DNA of 64,000 nt from Oligoflexia bacterium (GCA_023954355.1 JAMLID010000003.1:1-64000), one strand, 5' to 3'. Positions 47,518 through 57,583 are shown, counted from the stretch's first letter. Numbers and translations: made by a program. The notes: a model not told the origin generated them from the letters alone.

Positions 47518-48553
47518 TTTTCATTTCCCTTTCTGCAAACATTTTTGGGAGTCTTCCTATAAAAATTTGATTTCGTAAATATTCTCTCCAAGGCATTGCA
47601 GGAACCCCTCCCCACTTTGCTTTTGCTGGAATATGAGAAGACACTGCTGAAAAGGCCGCAACTTGAGCGCCCTCACCAATCACTATCTTATTAGCAACGC
47701 CTACCATCCCTGCTATTATTGCATTCTCTTTGACTGTTCCACTACCAGCCAAGCCAGTACAACCGCAAATAATTACACCGTCGCCAATCTGGCAATTGTG
47801 CCCTATCTGCACCTGATTATCTATAATGCAGCGATCACCTATCTTCGTATCAGAAAAGGTTCCTCTATCAATAGTGGTAGATGCTCCGATTTCTACATCA
47901 CTACCAATAATCACTCTACCTAGATGATGAATTTTTTCGTGAAACAATTTACCATTTCGAATATCTTGAACGTATCCGAAACCATCAGCACCAATAACTG
48001 AATTTGAGTGAATGCGAACTCGATCAGCAATTTTTGTATTTGCGTAAATCACCACTCCATCAAACATACGACAATCGCTGCCCAATTCGACTCCTGCAGA
48101 GATCGAAACCCTAGAGCCAAGTACCGTTCTCTCACCAATCACGGCATTTTCTCCAACAACACAAAAAGCCCCTATGCTGACTGACTTTGCTATTTTTGCC
48201 GTTGGGTGAATTTGGGCTGTAAGATCAATTTCTCCAGAAGTTTTCTCTGGACTAAAAAACACACTTGCCTTGGCCATAGACAAAAGCGCTTTCTTCGATC
48301 TTACTTTAGGAGCTGAGAGATTTTGTGCTTTATCCCAAAATCGTTGATCTACAACAAAAAGCGCCGGTTGAATTTTCTGATCTAAAGCCGCACGCAAGTG
48401 TGCTTCAGAGCCTATGAAAAACAAGTCTGAATTGGAACACTGTTCTTCGTGCCCGATACCATCAATAGACAAATCAGAATATTCTGTCCAAGAATCTAAT
48501 AGGTCCATCAGCGGGGCTAACTGCCCAAAGCTGAGACTATTTTTTCTTGCCAT
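47510..48553 (-). CDS. lpxD: UDP-3-O-acylglucosamine N-acyltransferase
   Basis: A 347-residue enzyme that adds the second acyl chain to the lipid A precursor. The uridine-binding N-terminal domain is followed by hexapeptide repeats with IGADGFGYV, the [20 protein letters not shown] turn and the catalytic His in [10 protein letters not shown]. It overlaps the Skp-like gene by 17 bases and fabZ by eight. Confidence 0.95.
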   Translation of the reverse strand: MARKNSLSFGQLAPLMDLLDSWTEYSDLSIDGIGHEEQCSNSDLFFIGSEAHLRAALDQKIQPALFVVDQRFWDKAQNLSAPKVRSKKALLSMAKASVFFSPEKTSGEIDLTAQIHPTAKIAKSVSIGAFCVVGENAVIGERTVLGSRVSISAGVELGSDCRMFDGVVIYANTKIADRVRIHSNSVIGADGFGYVQDIRNGKLFHEKIHHLGRVIIGSDVEIGASTTIDRGTFSDTKIGDRCIIDNQVQIGHNCQIGDGVIICGCTGLAGSGTVKENAIIAGMVGVANKIVIGEGAQVAAFSAVSSHIPAKAKWGGVPAMPWREYLRNQIFIGRLPKMFAEREMKNE

Positions 48554-49058
48554 ACTGTTTTACAACTTCGTCCGTAATGTCGTCTTGCGCTTGAGCAAAA
48601 ATCACATTATTTGCACTACCATCGATTACGAGGGTATACCCTTTTTCTTTTGAAATCTTACCAACAATATCTCTAATTTTTTGAATAATTGGTTCTGAAA
48701 TTTCCATATCTCGCTTCTGAAATTCAGCGGTATTTTTTGCTTCAGACTCTCTCAGTTTTAAAATTTGCCCTTGAATCTCTTCTTCTTTTTTTCTTCTTGT
48801 TGCCTCATCCATCACCATGGCTTGCTTACGTAGATCTTCCATAGCGTCTTGAATTTTTTTACCTTCAGCTTGAAGCTTTTGTGTTCTTTGCTCCCACTCT
48901 TTACGTAAGGTTTCTTCAGCTTTTTTACCTTCTGGTACAGATTTAATCGCCTCTTGCATATTTATAATCGCAACTCGAGATGGTGGATTCTCAGCGGCAA
49001 ACACAACGATTGACGCAAAGAATAATGAAGCAATACTTAAAATAATGATCTTTTTCAT
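48537..49058 (-). CDS. skp: Skp/OmpH-family periplasmic chaperone
   Basis: A 173-residue exported protein. A signal peptide ([20 protein letters not shown]) precedes [22 protein letters not shown] long coiled-coil tentacle follows (residues 50-120, rich in Lys, Glu and Gln), and then the body strands [14 protein letters not shown]. Skp holds unfolded outer-membrane proteins for BamA. The ATG at 49058 has GGAG seven bases before it; the frame open upstream is ignored. First gene of the lipid A operon, but here not next to bamA. Confidence 0.9.
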   Translation of the reverse strand: MKKIIILSIASLFFASIVVFAAENPPSRVAIINMQEAIKSVPEGKKAEETLRKEWEQRTQKLQAEGKKIQDAMEDLRKQAMVMDEATRRKKEEEIQGQILKLRESEAKNTAEFQKRDMEISEPIIQKIRDIVGKISKEKGYTLVIDGSANNVIFAQAQDDITDEVVKQYGKKK

Positions 49059-49133
49059 AATGAAACTCCTATATTTTGCATGAATATAGTGGAGAGACTT
49101 GCAGCTGAAAAGTCTTTCTTTCATTCTAAAGAG

Positions 49134-50024
49134 ATGAAATTTAAAAATTTTTTCTTTCTTTCTTGTTTACTCCCTCTATTCACCTATGCCGCACAGGACT
49201 ATCCCGAAAATGGAAGCTCTGCGCCAGAAGTTAGCTTAGAAGACTATGTTTCTCCTTTTCCTCTGGGATATTCGATTCCACCAACTCAGCCAGATGGGTG
49301 GATTGCGCTACCTCAGGGTCGACCGTTTCCCACACTTGCTCCTGACCCCAGAGATTTAAAAATTGCTCTTCGAAAAAATAATAAAGGTGAACTTGAAGCT
49401 GATATAGGCGGATACCGCTCACTTGCTGGATGGAAGGGATCTATCAAAAACAAAACTACCATCTTACACACGGGTATCGAAGGAACAGCGTACTTCTTAT
49501 TACGGCAAGAGGGATCAAAATTTCCCCTTCATAGCTCTGATGGAGTAATTGGTTTGTATGGAGAAGCTATTCGAGGTTTATGGATGTACCAGCTGCGCTT
49601 TACCCATTTATCCGCGCACCTAAGTGACGGAATAACAGCTATTAGACAAAGATTTTCTTATACTAGAGAAACTCTTTCTCTTAGATTTGCTAGACAATTA
49701 GATAGTTTTCGTGTCTACACAGGCTTACATTATCTGGTTCATACAAAACCTGTTCTTCCAAGAGCCTCTTTGCAGTTAGGATTTTTCTATGTCTCAAAAT
49801 TTTCTTGGAAAAAAATTCACCCCTACGCCGGTGCTGATCTAAAAATTCGCTCTTCTCAAGAAGGTACAAACCTACACGCCATAGCCGGACTTGCGATACA
49901 CTCTGATGTAGGAGCTCCACTCGTACGCTTTGGACTAAACTATACCAAGGGCCATGATCTTAGAGGTCAATTTTACTTTGAGAAAACAGAAAAGTGGTCT
50001 TTAGGCTTAGACATGGATCTCTAA
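49134..50024 (+). CDS. DUF1207-family outer-membrane protein
   Basis: A 296-residue exported protein: a signal peptide (FFFLSCLLPLFTYA) is followed by a Pro-rich linker and then the DUF1207 pattern. FPTLAPDPRDLKIALR, DIGGYRSLAGWKG, IEGTAYFLLRQE, FTHLSAHLSDG and LSLRFARQLDSFRVYTGLHYLVHTKP match in order. Alternating strands and final aromatic-charged residues suggest a small barrel or barrel-associated protein. The ATG at 49134 gives the clean signal; one at 49080 is also in frame. Divergent from skp. Confidence 0.7.
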   Translation: MKFKNFFFLSCLLPLFTYAAQDYPENGSSAPEVSLEDYVSPFPLGYSIPPTQPDGWIALPQGRPFPTLAPDPRDLKIALRKNNKGELEADIGGYRSLAGWKGSIKNKTTILHTGIEGTAYFLLRQEGSKFPLHSSDGVIGLYGEAIRGLWMYQLRFTHLSAHLSDGITAIRQRFSYTRETLSLRFARQLDSFRVYTGLHYLVHTKPVLPRASLQLGFFYVSKFSWKKIHPYAGADLKIRSSQEGTNLHAIAGLAIHSDVGAPLVRFGLNYTKGHDLRGQFYFEKTEKWSLGLDMDL

Positions 50025-50070
50025 AGAGTAGATATCTTAAGCAGTCATAATAAATAACCGATAATAAGGC

Positions 50071-51312
50071 ATGAGTGCAGCTCGATTTTTTCGTCTTTTT
50101 TTTCTCTTAATATATGCGCTCACACCCTCTCTAACATACACGGAAAATAGTTACGCTAATCCTACCTCATGCCAAGAAGAGTACGCAAATCTCAAAATTG
50201 CTCAACAAATAGTAGATACCCTTACCTTTGGTTCAAGAGAGTTCTCCATAGATCGACTAATAGGAAATGAAAAATTTGCGAAATTTCTTCAAGAGAAAAA
50301 AATTGTGGAACTCGATGCTCTTTCTATCAATGAGCAAAAAAAAATATTAGAAGAATATGCTGCGTCTGCATTTAGCTCGTATCGCAGCAAAGAGAGCCTA
50401 ACTAAAATGAGAGCGCTTTCACTTCAAAAGCAATCACGCCTAAGAGGCTCTACTCAAATAAAAGATTTCGCTAGTGCAAGTCGTATAAATACCAAACGAA
50501 TTTTAGAAAATCTCAAAGTGCCTGATACGCCAGAAATGATCGAACTAAAAAAAATATTTGAAGAAATAGAAACTTTTTTCGTTCATCATACTAATTTCGA
50601 TATCAATGGCCGAAACTTAGAGGCACCTCTTCTTTCTTCTAGGCAATTAGAAGAAATCGGTCTAGGTCGTGGACTAAATTCACAAAACCACTTTAATAGA
50701 GATATCATTCAATCCGACGACAATGTCTTTTTTTTCGTTTCTTTTAAGAAAAAAAGCGTGAATGCATTGGATATGAACTCTAATGATTGGAAATACGGCA
50801 CAGAGCGAATTTATCTAGATAAGTCTTTTGCTAGAGAAAACGGCTGGATCTCTTATTTTATGATGTACCCAGATCAATTCTTATCTTATTTAAGAAAATA
50901 TCATCCAGAGTTAATTCCAAAATTAGAAAACGCCATAGAAACCAAACTTTCTATTAAACTTTATGATATTAATCTTAAAACTGCTTTTGCCAATCTTCGA
51001 GCAGACCAATGGAATACACTAAACGAAGCAGAGCCCGAACTAGTTAGCAAGCTTCTTGGAAGCCTACATACCATGGACTTTACCGTAGATGATTTTGAGA
51101 AAGTATGGAAAGCACAAGCCCTACACAAGCTTTATGAAATTTTGCAATCTGACCCGAAAGAATTTCAAAGAATCTTAAGTGAATTTAAATCTAGCGACCC
51201 AGAAATCTCTGTACGCCCACTCGAAAAAGACCACCTCATAGACAGCTTTGAAATGAAAATTCCTGTAGCAATAGAACCGACGAATGTCACATATAAGTCA
51301 TCTGAAACTTAG
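50071..51312 (+). CDS. exported protein of unknown function (413 residues)
   Basis: A signal peptide (FFRLFFLLIYALTPSLTYTENSYA) is followed by a mostly helical, charged protein without recognisable motifs. Its middle holds FFVHHTNFDINGR, QNHFNRDIIQSDDNVFFFVSFKKK and GTERIYLDKSFARENGWISYFMMYPDQFLSYLRKYHP. The last segments resemble the start of surface or ADP-ribosyltransferase-like domains found in predatory bacteria, but the evidence is too thin to name a function. It lies 46 bases behind the DUF1207 gene in the same direction. Its end overlaps a 48-residue gene on the other strand by four bases. Confidence 0.6.
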   Translation: MSAARFFRLFFLLIYALTPSLTYTENSYANPTSCQEEYANLKIAQQIVDTLTFGSREFSIDRLIGNEKFAKFLQEKKIVELDALSINEQKKILEEYAASAFSSYRSKESLTKMRALSLQKQSRLRGSTQIKDFASASRINTKRILENLKVPDTPEMIELKKIFEEIETFFVHHTNFDINGRNLEAPLLSSRQLEEIGLGRGLNSQNHFNRDIIQSDDNVFFFVSFKKKSVNALDMNSNDWKYGTERIYLDKSFARENGWISYFMMYPDQFLSYLRKYHPELIPKLENAIETKLSIKLYDINLKTAFANLRADQWNTLNEAEPELVSKLLGSLHTMDFTVDDFEKVWKAQALHKLYEILQSDPKEFQRILSEFKSSDPEISVRPLEKDHLIDSFEMKIPVAIEPTNVTYKSSET

Positions 51313-51455
51313 TCTAAGTTCTGTAAAGCATGAGCGATGGTATTTTGTCTCTTCACTTGCATCTCATTTACCATGTTTTTTGTGCTGGTTCCTAGTTTCC
51401 AGCCTACGACCATAATTAGAATTAAATAAAATAGATAAGCTCTTGTTGTTGTCAT
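51309..51455 (-). CDS. 48-residue single-pass membrane peptide
   Basis: A start ATG at 51455 is preceded by a strong GGAGG five bases upstream. The frame gives MTTTRAYLFYLILIMVVGWK and a hydrophilic tail ending HALQNLD, then TAA. One N-terminal helix (residues 6-19) anchors it, with about 28 charged or polar residues outside. It resembles small assembly or regulatory peptides of membrane complexes. It sits behind bamA, about 220 bases away, on the same strand. A good ribosome site, a coherent helix and an intact stop make it a real gene. Confidence 0.65.
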   Translation of the reverse strand: MTTTRAYLFYLILIMVVGWKLGTSTKNMVNEMQVKRQNTIAHALQNLD

Positions 51456-51575
51456 AACTGCCTCCTACCTAGAGATATTGCAGTGACAATTCCATAAGTT
51501 TATCTTCCTGATTTTTCTAGCCTTCTTATTTTGAGGTACAAAAGCCTATAAAAAAGACCAAGCATTTCAATAGGT

Positions 51576-51604
51576 AAAAAAAGAGATTGTCTCTAAAGAG
51601 AGAC
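51576..51604 (-). terminator. probable bamA terminator
   Basis: GTCTCT (51589-51594) pairs with AGAGAC (51599-51604) around AAAG. On the minus strand a TTTTTTT tract follows six bases after the stem. It lies about 75 bases behind the bamA stop. Confidence 0.5.
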
Positions 51605-51675
51605 GGTATAAGAAGAGTCATTTGCCGCATCACTTAGCTACATATTTAGTTAGCTGTAACCTTTGTTTGGTATTT

Positions 51676-53937
51676 TTAAAATGGTGGGCCAATCATGAAT
51701 TGAAACTGGCTTCCCTTGCTCTTATCTTCTTCACGACCAATAGGATAACCCCATTCAAAGCGCAATGGACCAAGAGGAGAAAACCAACGGAATCCCCATC
51801 CCCAATCTTGCCGAACTTTCACTCTATTGAATTTATTGAAAGCGTCTCCAAGATCATAAAAGAGTACAAACTTTAAACCCACATCTTTAACTAAAGGATA
51901 CTCTAACTCAGCCATATAAAAGAATTGGTGAAGACCACCTGTAAGTATCGAGCTGCCTTGAAAGATTGTTGTTGGTCCAACACTGAAAGATGAATAACCT
52001 CTCAAATTATTCGGGCCACCAAGATAAAATCTCTCTGCACTCTGAACATCAACTTTTTTATAATCCCAAAGAGTGCCCCCCTCTAGCTTTGTTCTAAAAG
52101 TAAGATCACCCCAAATTTTTCGATAAAACCTCATATCTAAAACAGTACGAAGAAACTTTCTGTTTCCACCCAGACCAGCAAACTCTTCTGAAAGTGCTAG
52201 GTAGTGACCATCGGTGGTTTCCATTCTATTATTACGCTTATCTTCTGCTGCCGTAACTGTGATGGCAGACTTAGTGCCTTCTTCAAAACTTTTTCTTGAT
52301 CTAACATAAGGGTCTTCTAGGTCTGGCAATCGCAAACTCTCTAATTGGTAGCCAACCCACAGGCGAGAATAATCCCCAATTGGATGACCTAAGTTAATAC
52401 CAAAGCCTCTTCTAAACTCAACATATCTCCCTGGGTAATCTGTTTTACTATGGGTAAAAGATCCCCCCATACTCCATAAAGTATCGAAAGCGTAAGGATC
52501 AGTAAAAGAGGTAGAGTATGCTCTATTCTTTTTATCCGCAGAGATTTGCGTTTGAAAACGTAAATCTTGACCGCGCCCCATAAAATTCGATTCCGAAACT
52601 TGTGCGGTAAAAAAGAATTTCGTTGTAGTTGCATAGCCTGCACCCAACTGAAATTGACCGGTTGGTCTTTCTTTAACATTAATGATCACATCTAATAAAT
52701 CAGGTCGCCCCATTGGTGACTTAGTTTGAAACTCTACAGATTCAGGTTCAAAGAAACCGAGCCTCTCTACGTTCTCTTTAGAAATTCTCATCCCAGAACC
52801 CGAATAAAGCTCTCCTTCACGAATTTTTAATTCTCGACGAATCACCTTATCTCTAGTCTTTGAATTTCCTTTAATGGTAATTCTTCCGAAATTTACCAAA
52901 GAACCTTTTTCAAATTCATAATTTGTAGTTACCAATAACTTTTTATCATCTAACTGAATGTCAGGAACAACGTTAACGTTTGCATACCCAAGATCTTGGT
53001 ATTTTTCTGTTAGCGAAATAATATCCGCATTACGTTTAGAAATAGAAAATACTTCTCCGGTTTTTAACGTTAATGCGTCGTGAAGCTCTTCTTTGGGAAA
53101 CAGTAAGTCTCCTCCAAAATCAATTTCACCCATTTTATACTGAGGTCCTTCATCGACCTTAATCGTAATAAATACCCATTTTTTATCTTCACTAACAGTA
53201 ACAATTGGTGGCTCATACCTAAACTTCACATATCCTTCGTTTAGGTACCAATACTGCAAGTACTGAAGATCTGTTTTAAAATCTAATTCTTTGAAATTAC
53301 CACTGCCGGTTGCCCAAGAGAAAAATCCACCCTCAGAGGTATTGCGTAAAATCCTCTTTAGCTGGTCATCAGAAAAAGCCTGGTTTCCTAAAAAAGTAAC
53401 TTTTCTAATTTTTACTTTGTCGTATTCGCGAACTCGAAACAATACTTCTACCATTTCGCCGTCTTTGGCAGGTCTAGTAGAGTACGTAACCTTTGCTAGA
53501 TAGAAACCCTTATCTTCATAGTGTTTAGAAAGTTTACGAACAGACTCTCGAGCCAGGTTCTCGTCAAAGATATCGTAAGTCTTGATTGCTAAAACATTTT
53601 TTAAATCATCCGTAGAAATTTCTTCGTTTCCAAAAAAAACGATTCGATAAATTGCTGGTCGCTCTTTTACCGTAAAGCTCAAAGTACCGTTTTGAAAGTT
53701 AGCATCGATACCATTAAAGTATCCCATCTTCTGAATGGCTCGAATATCTGCTGCCACTTTTCGCTCATCTAATTCTGTACCTGACTTTGATTGAATCTTC
53801 TCTAGAATTGCTTCTTTTTCGATCTTCTTATTACCAACTATATTAACAGCTTGAATTTTTTCAGCAGCATAGAGGTTGGTAGAAAGACCAAGCAATAGAG
53901 AAAGAGATAAGTATAGAATAGAATTCGGTAATTTCAT
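51676..53937 (-). CDS. bamA: outer membrane protein assembly factor BamA
   Basis: A 753-residue outer-membrane protein. A signal peptide precedes five POTRA domains (residues 25-410; for example KIQAVNIVGNKKIEKEAIL and KVRIRKVTFLGNQAF). The 16-strand barrel has YFLGGPNNLRGY, the GGLHQFFYMAELEYPL lid region and the final FRWFSPLGPLRFEWGYP. BamA inserts barrel proteins into the outer membrane. Usually bamA-skp-lpxD are adjacent; here three other genes lie between bamA and skp. Confidence 0.96.
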   Translation of the reverse strand: MKLPNSILYLSLSLLLGLSTNLYAAEKIQAVNIVGNKKIEKEAILEKIQSKSGTELDERKVAADIRAIQKMGYFNGIDANFQNGTLSFTVKERPAIYRIVFFGNEEISTDDLKNVLAIKTYDIFDENLARESVRKLSKHYEDKGFYLAKVTYSTRPAKDGEMVEVLFRVREYDKVKIRKVTFLGNQAFSDDQLKRILRNTSEGGFFSWATGSGNFKELDFKTDLQYLQYWYLNEGYVKFRYEPPIVTVSEDKKWVFITIKVDEGPQYKMGEIDFGGDLLFPKEELHDALTLKTGEVFSISKRNADIISLTEKYQDLGYANVNVVPDIQLDDKKLLVTTNYEFEKGSLVNFGRITIKGNSKTRDKVIRRELKIREGELYSGSGMRISKENVERLGFFEPESVEFQTKSPMGRPDLLDVIINVKERPTGQFQLGAGYATTTKFFFTAQVSESNFMGRGQDLRFQTQISADKKNRAYSTSFTDPYAFDTLWSMGGSFTHSKTDYPGRYVEFRRGFGINLGHPIGDYSRLWVGYQLESLRLPDLEDPYVRSRKSFEEGTKSAITVTAAEDKRNNRMETTDGHYLALSEEFAGLGGNRKFLRTVLDMRFYRKIWGDLTFRTKLEGGTLWDYKKVDVQSAERFYLGGPNNLRGYSSFSVGPTTIFQGSSILTGGLHQFFYMAELEYPLVKDVGLKFVLFYDLGDAFNKFNRVKVRQDWGWGFRWFSPLGPLRFEWGYPIGREEDKSKGSQFQFMIGPPF

Positions 53938-54063
53938 CGTCGTTATAGAAGCTCTCCGCTCTTACTTATCTCGAAACTGGAACATGCGCACTAATTGATT
54001 CGTACCTAGTAGCGACTGAGCTTGTCAATTGAAACAAATAACGCGAGGTATTTATTTTGTTAT

Positions 54064-54753
54064 TCATAACGCACTATCCAAAACAATCTGCCCATCCTTC
54101 ATCACCACTTTGCGCGTCATATCTTTAGCCATCTCTTCATCATGAGTAACAAAAAGCACGCTCACGCCCTTGTGCGCACTTAAATGCAAAAATAAATCTT
54201 TCACCATATGAGCATTTGCACTGTCTAAGTTTCCCGTAGGTTCATCTGCCAATAAAAGCCTAGGATTCATAACCATAGCCCTAGCCAAAGCCACTCTCTG
54301 CTGCTCTCCACCCGATAATTCTGCGGGGCGATGATGCAAGCGATCTTTTAATCCCACTTCTACCAAAAGCTGTTCTGCTCTTTTTCTAAACTCATCTTTG
54401 GACGCACCTGCAATTAGCGCGGGCATGAGCACATTTTCTAAAGCAGTAAATTCTTGTAGTAGATAATGAAACTGAAACACAAAGCCAATTTCACGATTTC
54501 TGAAATTAGCCAGCTTCTCTCCTCGAAACTGAGAAAGATTTTTTCCCATAAAGTGAATCGATCCACTCGTGGGTGGCTCTAAAGTACCCAAAACATGAAG
54601 TAAAGTAGATTTACCAGCACCTGATGATCCAAGAAGCGCAACGGTTTCGCCAACACCTACAGAAAAATTTACTCCTTTAAGCACATCAACGGTTACGCCA
54701 TTTTTTTCAAAACTTTTAGAAAGCTCTTTACACTCAAGCAAAGCACTACTCAT
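54064..54753 (-). CDS. lolD: lipoprotein-releasing ABC transporter ATPase LolD
   Basis: A 229-residue ATPase with Walker A LGSSGAGKST, signature LSGGEQQRVALARA, Walker B LLLADEPTGNLD and the switch His in VLFVTHDEEMA. Paired with LolC/E it extracts outer-membrane lipoproteins from the inner membrane. The ATG at 54753 with AAGGG upstream overlaps the permease stop by eight bases and is preferred to a start 33 bases earlier. Confidence 0.9.
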   Translation of the reverse strand: MSSALLECKELSKSFEKNGVTVDVLKGVNFSVGVGETVALLGSSGAGKSTLLHVLGTLEPPTSGSIHFMGKNLSQFRGEKLANFRNREIGFVFQFHYLLQEFTALENVLMPALIAGASKDEFRKRAEQLLVEVGLKDRLHHRPAELSGGEQQRVALARAMVMNPRLLLADEPTGNLDSANAHMVKDLFLHLSAHKGVSVLFVTHDEEMAKDMTRKVVMKDGQIVLDSAL

Positions 54754-55972
54754 ATCGTAACCCTTCGACCGGCGACTCAGATGCAATTGAGTATGCTGGG
54801 TATAAGGTTGCTAAAAACGCAACAACTAAGGCACATACTCCAATCAAACCTAAAGTTGATAATTCAACACTTACAGGTAGAAAGGAAATAAAGTACACAT
54901 CTGCAGGAAGCTTAATGAGTTGCGTATTTGCAAGAAAAAAACAGATTCCTAAACCTAAACAAATCCCTGCTACAACGCCTGCTAACCCAATCAATAAGCC
55001 CACAGAGATAAATACATATGAGCTTTTTTTACTCGATAAGCCCATCGCCTTCAAGATAGACATTTCTCTTTTTTTCTCGCTCATCATCATCATTAACGTA
55101 CTCATAATATTAAAAGCAGCAACTAAAACAATCGCTGTTAGTATGACAAAAATCACCGTTTTTTGTAACTGAATCGCATAGAAAAGATTGCGATTTAGCT
55201 CAGTCCAGTCTCTTGCTCTATAGGGATACCCTAGCTCTTTTTGCAACTCTAAAACTAACTGTTTCGATTTAGATGGATCATTCGTCTTAATCTTCACAGC
55301 AGATGCCGCTGTTTTAGGAAACTGAAAAAACTCCCGAAGAGTATCAATATGCACCATGGAGTATTTAGAGTCATACTCATACATGCCCGTACTCAAAAGG
55401 CCGCTTACAAAAAACTTTTTCGCACGTGGTTGTAATGAGTTTTTTTCAAAATAGGGAGAAATGACTGTAACTGTGTCACCAATTTTAGCACTGAGAGATT
55501 CTGCCAAATTCACTCCAAGAATAATCGTAGGCAATTCTGCATTTTCTTCTGTTCTGGGCAATTTTCCTTGAATTAAGTGTTTTTCAATCTCTGTTACTTT
55601 CACCACAGTTGCTGGGTCTACTCCTTCAAGCATAGACCCCACTACTCTTGCCTTGTTCGCAAGCATAATTTCACTAAAAACATATGGGCTAATCGACTCT
55701 ACTCTGCCCTTTGCCACTGTTTCTATACGTTCTTTCAAATCGTTTTCATCTCGTATCAATTGCTTAGACGAATAAAGAACTATATGCGAATGCGCTCCTG
55801 TAATGATTTGGCGCAAACTAGATTCGAAGCCTTCCATTACTCCCATAACAGTTGTCAAAGCAGCAACGCCGACACCGACACCAAATAAAGAAATCAAAGC
55901 GATAAAAGAAAGAAAATTATTTTTCTTTTTTCCCAATAAAAATCTTTTCGCCAAATGCGGCACTATCGACAT
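54746..55972 (-). CDS. lolC: lipoprotein-releasing system permease LolC/LolE
   Basis: A 408-residue permease with the classical MacB/FtsX-like layout. An N-terminal helix is followed by a periplasmic domain of about 200 residues (IIGTGSH-like VITGAHSHIVLY), and then three C-terminal helices with SEKKREMSILKAMGLS, the coupling motif. Only one permease gene is present, so the complex may be a homodimer (LolF-like). It overlaps lolD and lies nine bases behind lysS. Confidence 0.88.
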   Translation of the reverse strand: MSIVPHLAKRFLLGKKKNNFLSFIALISLFGVGVGVAALTTVMGVMEGFESSLRQIITGAHSHIVLYSSKQLIRDENDLKERIETVAKGRVESISPYVFSEIMLANKARVVGSMLEGVDPATVVKVTEIEKHLIQGKLPRTEENAELPTIILGVNLAESLSAKIGDTVTVISPYFEKNSLQPRAKKFFVSGLLSTGMYEYDSKYSMVHIDTLREFFQFPKTAASAVKIKTNDPSKSKQLVLELQKELGYPYRARDWTELNRNLFYAIQLQKTVIFVILTAIVLVAAFNIMSTLMMMMSEKKREMSILKAMGLSSKKSSYVFISVGLLIGLAGVVAGICLGLGICFFLANTQLIKLPADVYFISFLPVSVELSTLGLIGVCALVVAFLATLYPAYSIASESPVEGLRYE

Positions 55973-55981
55973 AATGAACGA

Positions 55982-57487
55982 CTAACTTTCGGGCCGTAAT
56001 TGAGGAAACAAAATCACATCTCGAATTGACGCTTGGTCTGTTAGAAACATCACCAAGCGATCAATTCCGATCCCTTGTCCCGCGGCAGGAGGCATTCCAT
56101 ACTCTAATGCTTTGAGAAAATCTTCATCAACTTCACAAGCCTCGTCATCTCCCTGCGCTTTATTTTTCGCCTGCGATTCGAAACGTTCACGCTGGTCAAT
56201 AGGATCATTAAGTTCTGAAAATGCATTAGCTAGTTCACGTCCAAAAACGAAGAGCTCGAAGCGGTCAGTGACTTCTGGATTTTTCTCATTTCTTCTCGCT
56301 AAAAAAGAAACTTCTGCTGGATAATCAGTAATAAAGGTAGGTTGAATTAGCTTCTTCTCAACCGCCGTTTCAAATAAATGCGTAAGGTATGCTCCATGAC
56401 CCCAATGAGGTTTCCAATTCTTTTTATAGTCTCCTGCTTTTAGCAAAGCCGCCTGAACGCCCTCTATTGTAGATAAAGCCTTATCCGTAATTAAATCTGC
56501 ATCTAGGCCTGATAGCTTTTGAATGCTTTCTTTTACTGAATATCGCTTCCACGGCTTAGCAAAAGAAATCTTTTCTCCTTGATAGGTAATCTCATTCGAG
56601 CCAGTTACCTCTTTCGCTAAACCTTCAATCATATCTTCTGTTAACGCGATCAAATCTTCAAAAGTCGCATACGCCCAGTAGAACTCTAACATGGTGAACT
56701 CTGGATTGTGTCGAATGGAAATCCCTTCGTTACGAAAGTTTCTGTTAATTTCAAAAACTTTTTCCATTCCACCAACAAGAAGCCTTTTTAAATAAAGCTC
56801 TGGAGCAATTCTCAAGAATAGCTGCATATCTAAAGTATTATGATGAGTAGTAAATGGACGAGCTGCCGCGCCCCCAGCAATCGGGTGCATCATAGGAGTC
56901 TCAACTTCGAAGAAATCTCTCTTACTTAAATATTCTCGAATATATTGGATAACCTTACTGCGCACTTTAAACACATCACGAACTTCATCGTTCATAATCA
57001 AATCAACATAGCGCATACGATACTTCTGCTCTACATCTGTCAATCCGTGAAACTTTTCAGGTAGCGGTCGCAATGATTTTGTTAAAAGAGAAATTTTATC
57101 TGCATGAACAGATAGTTCATTTGTTTTTGTGCGAAACAAATGTCCTTCGACAAAAACAATATCTCCCACATCGAATGTTTTAAAAATAGCAAAAGAATCT
57201 GCCCCAATTGCGTCTATGGCGACATAGGACTGTAGCTTACCTTCTCGATCCTTAATTTGTACAAAGGCTGCCTTACCAAAGTGACGAAATGCCATAATTC
57301 GCCCTGCATAAGTCACAGAAATTTTTTCAGCCTCTAATTGCTCTTTTGTGTATTCACCCCATTTTTCTCTGATCTCGCGAATGGAGTTCTTTGGCATCAA
57401 ACCATTACGATAGGGATTAACAGACTGCTCTCGATAAAAATTAAGTTTTTCTCGTCTAGTTTTTTCTTCTTCAGATAGGTGATTCAT
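55982..57487 (-). CDS. lysS: lysyl-tRNA synthetase, class II
   Basis: A 501-residue enzyme that charges tRNA-Lys. The N-terminal OB anticodon domain (AGRIMAFRHFGKAAFVQIKDREGKLQ) is followed by the class II core: motif 2 FRNEGISIRHNPEFTMLE and motif 3 GIGIDRLVMFLTD. It lies upstream of lolC with a nine-base gap and about 100 bases behind the Mrp gene. Confidence 0.96.
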   Translation of the reverse strand: MNHLSEEEKTRREKLNFYREQSVNPYRNGLMPKNSIREIREKWGEYTKEQLEAEKISVTYAGRIMAFRHFGKAAFVQIKDREGKLQSYVAIDAIGADSFAIFKTFDVGDIVFVEGHLFRTKTNELSVHADKISLLTKSLRPLPEKFHGLTDVEQKYRMRYVDLIMNDEVRDVFKVRSKVIQYIREYLSKRDFFEVETPMMHPIAGGAAARPFTTHHNTLDMQLFLRIAPELYLKRLLVGGMEKVFEINRNFRNEGISIRHNPEFTMLEFYWAYATFEDLIALTEDMIEGLAKEVTGSNEITYQGEKISFAKPWKRYSVKESIQKLSGLDADLITDKALSTIEGVQAALLKAGDYKKNWKPHWGHGAYLTHLFETAVEKKLIQPTFITDYPAEVSFLARRNEKNPEVTDRFELFVFGRELANAFSELNDPIDQRERFESQAKNKAQGDDEACEVDEDFLKALEYGMPPAAGQGIGIDRLVMFLTDQASIRDVILFPQLRPES

Positions 57488-57562
57488 AATTTGATCATAG
57501 TAGCGAAATCAAACCAACGATTCCATAAAATTTCGAGCTTTCCCAAAAAATCGTTCTACAAA

Positions 57563-57578
57563 AGCCTAAAACTAGGCT
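57563..57578 (-). terminator. probable terminator of the Mrp gene
   Basis: AGCCTA and TAGGCT pair perfectly around AAAC. On the minus strand TTTTG follows. It stands six bases behind the stop codon. Confidence 0.5.
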
Positions 57579-57583
57579 GTGTT

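Noticed and set aside
53999..54028. TTGACA box upstream of bamA
   Set aside because: No acceptable -10 box follows at 16-18 bases, so a promoter was not claimed.
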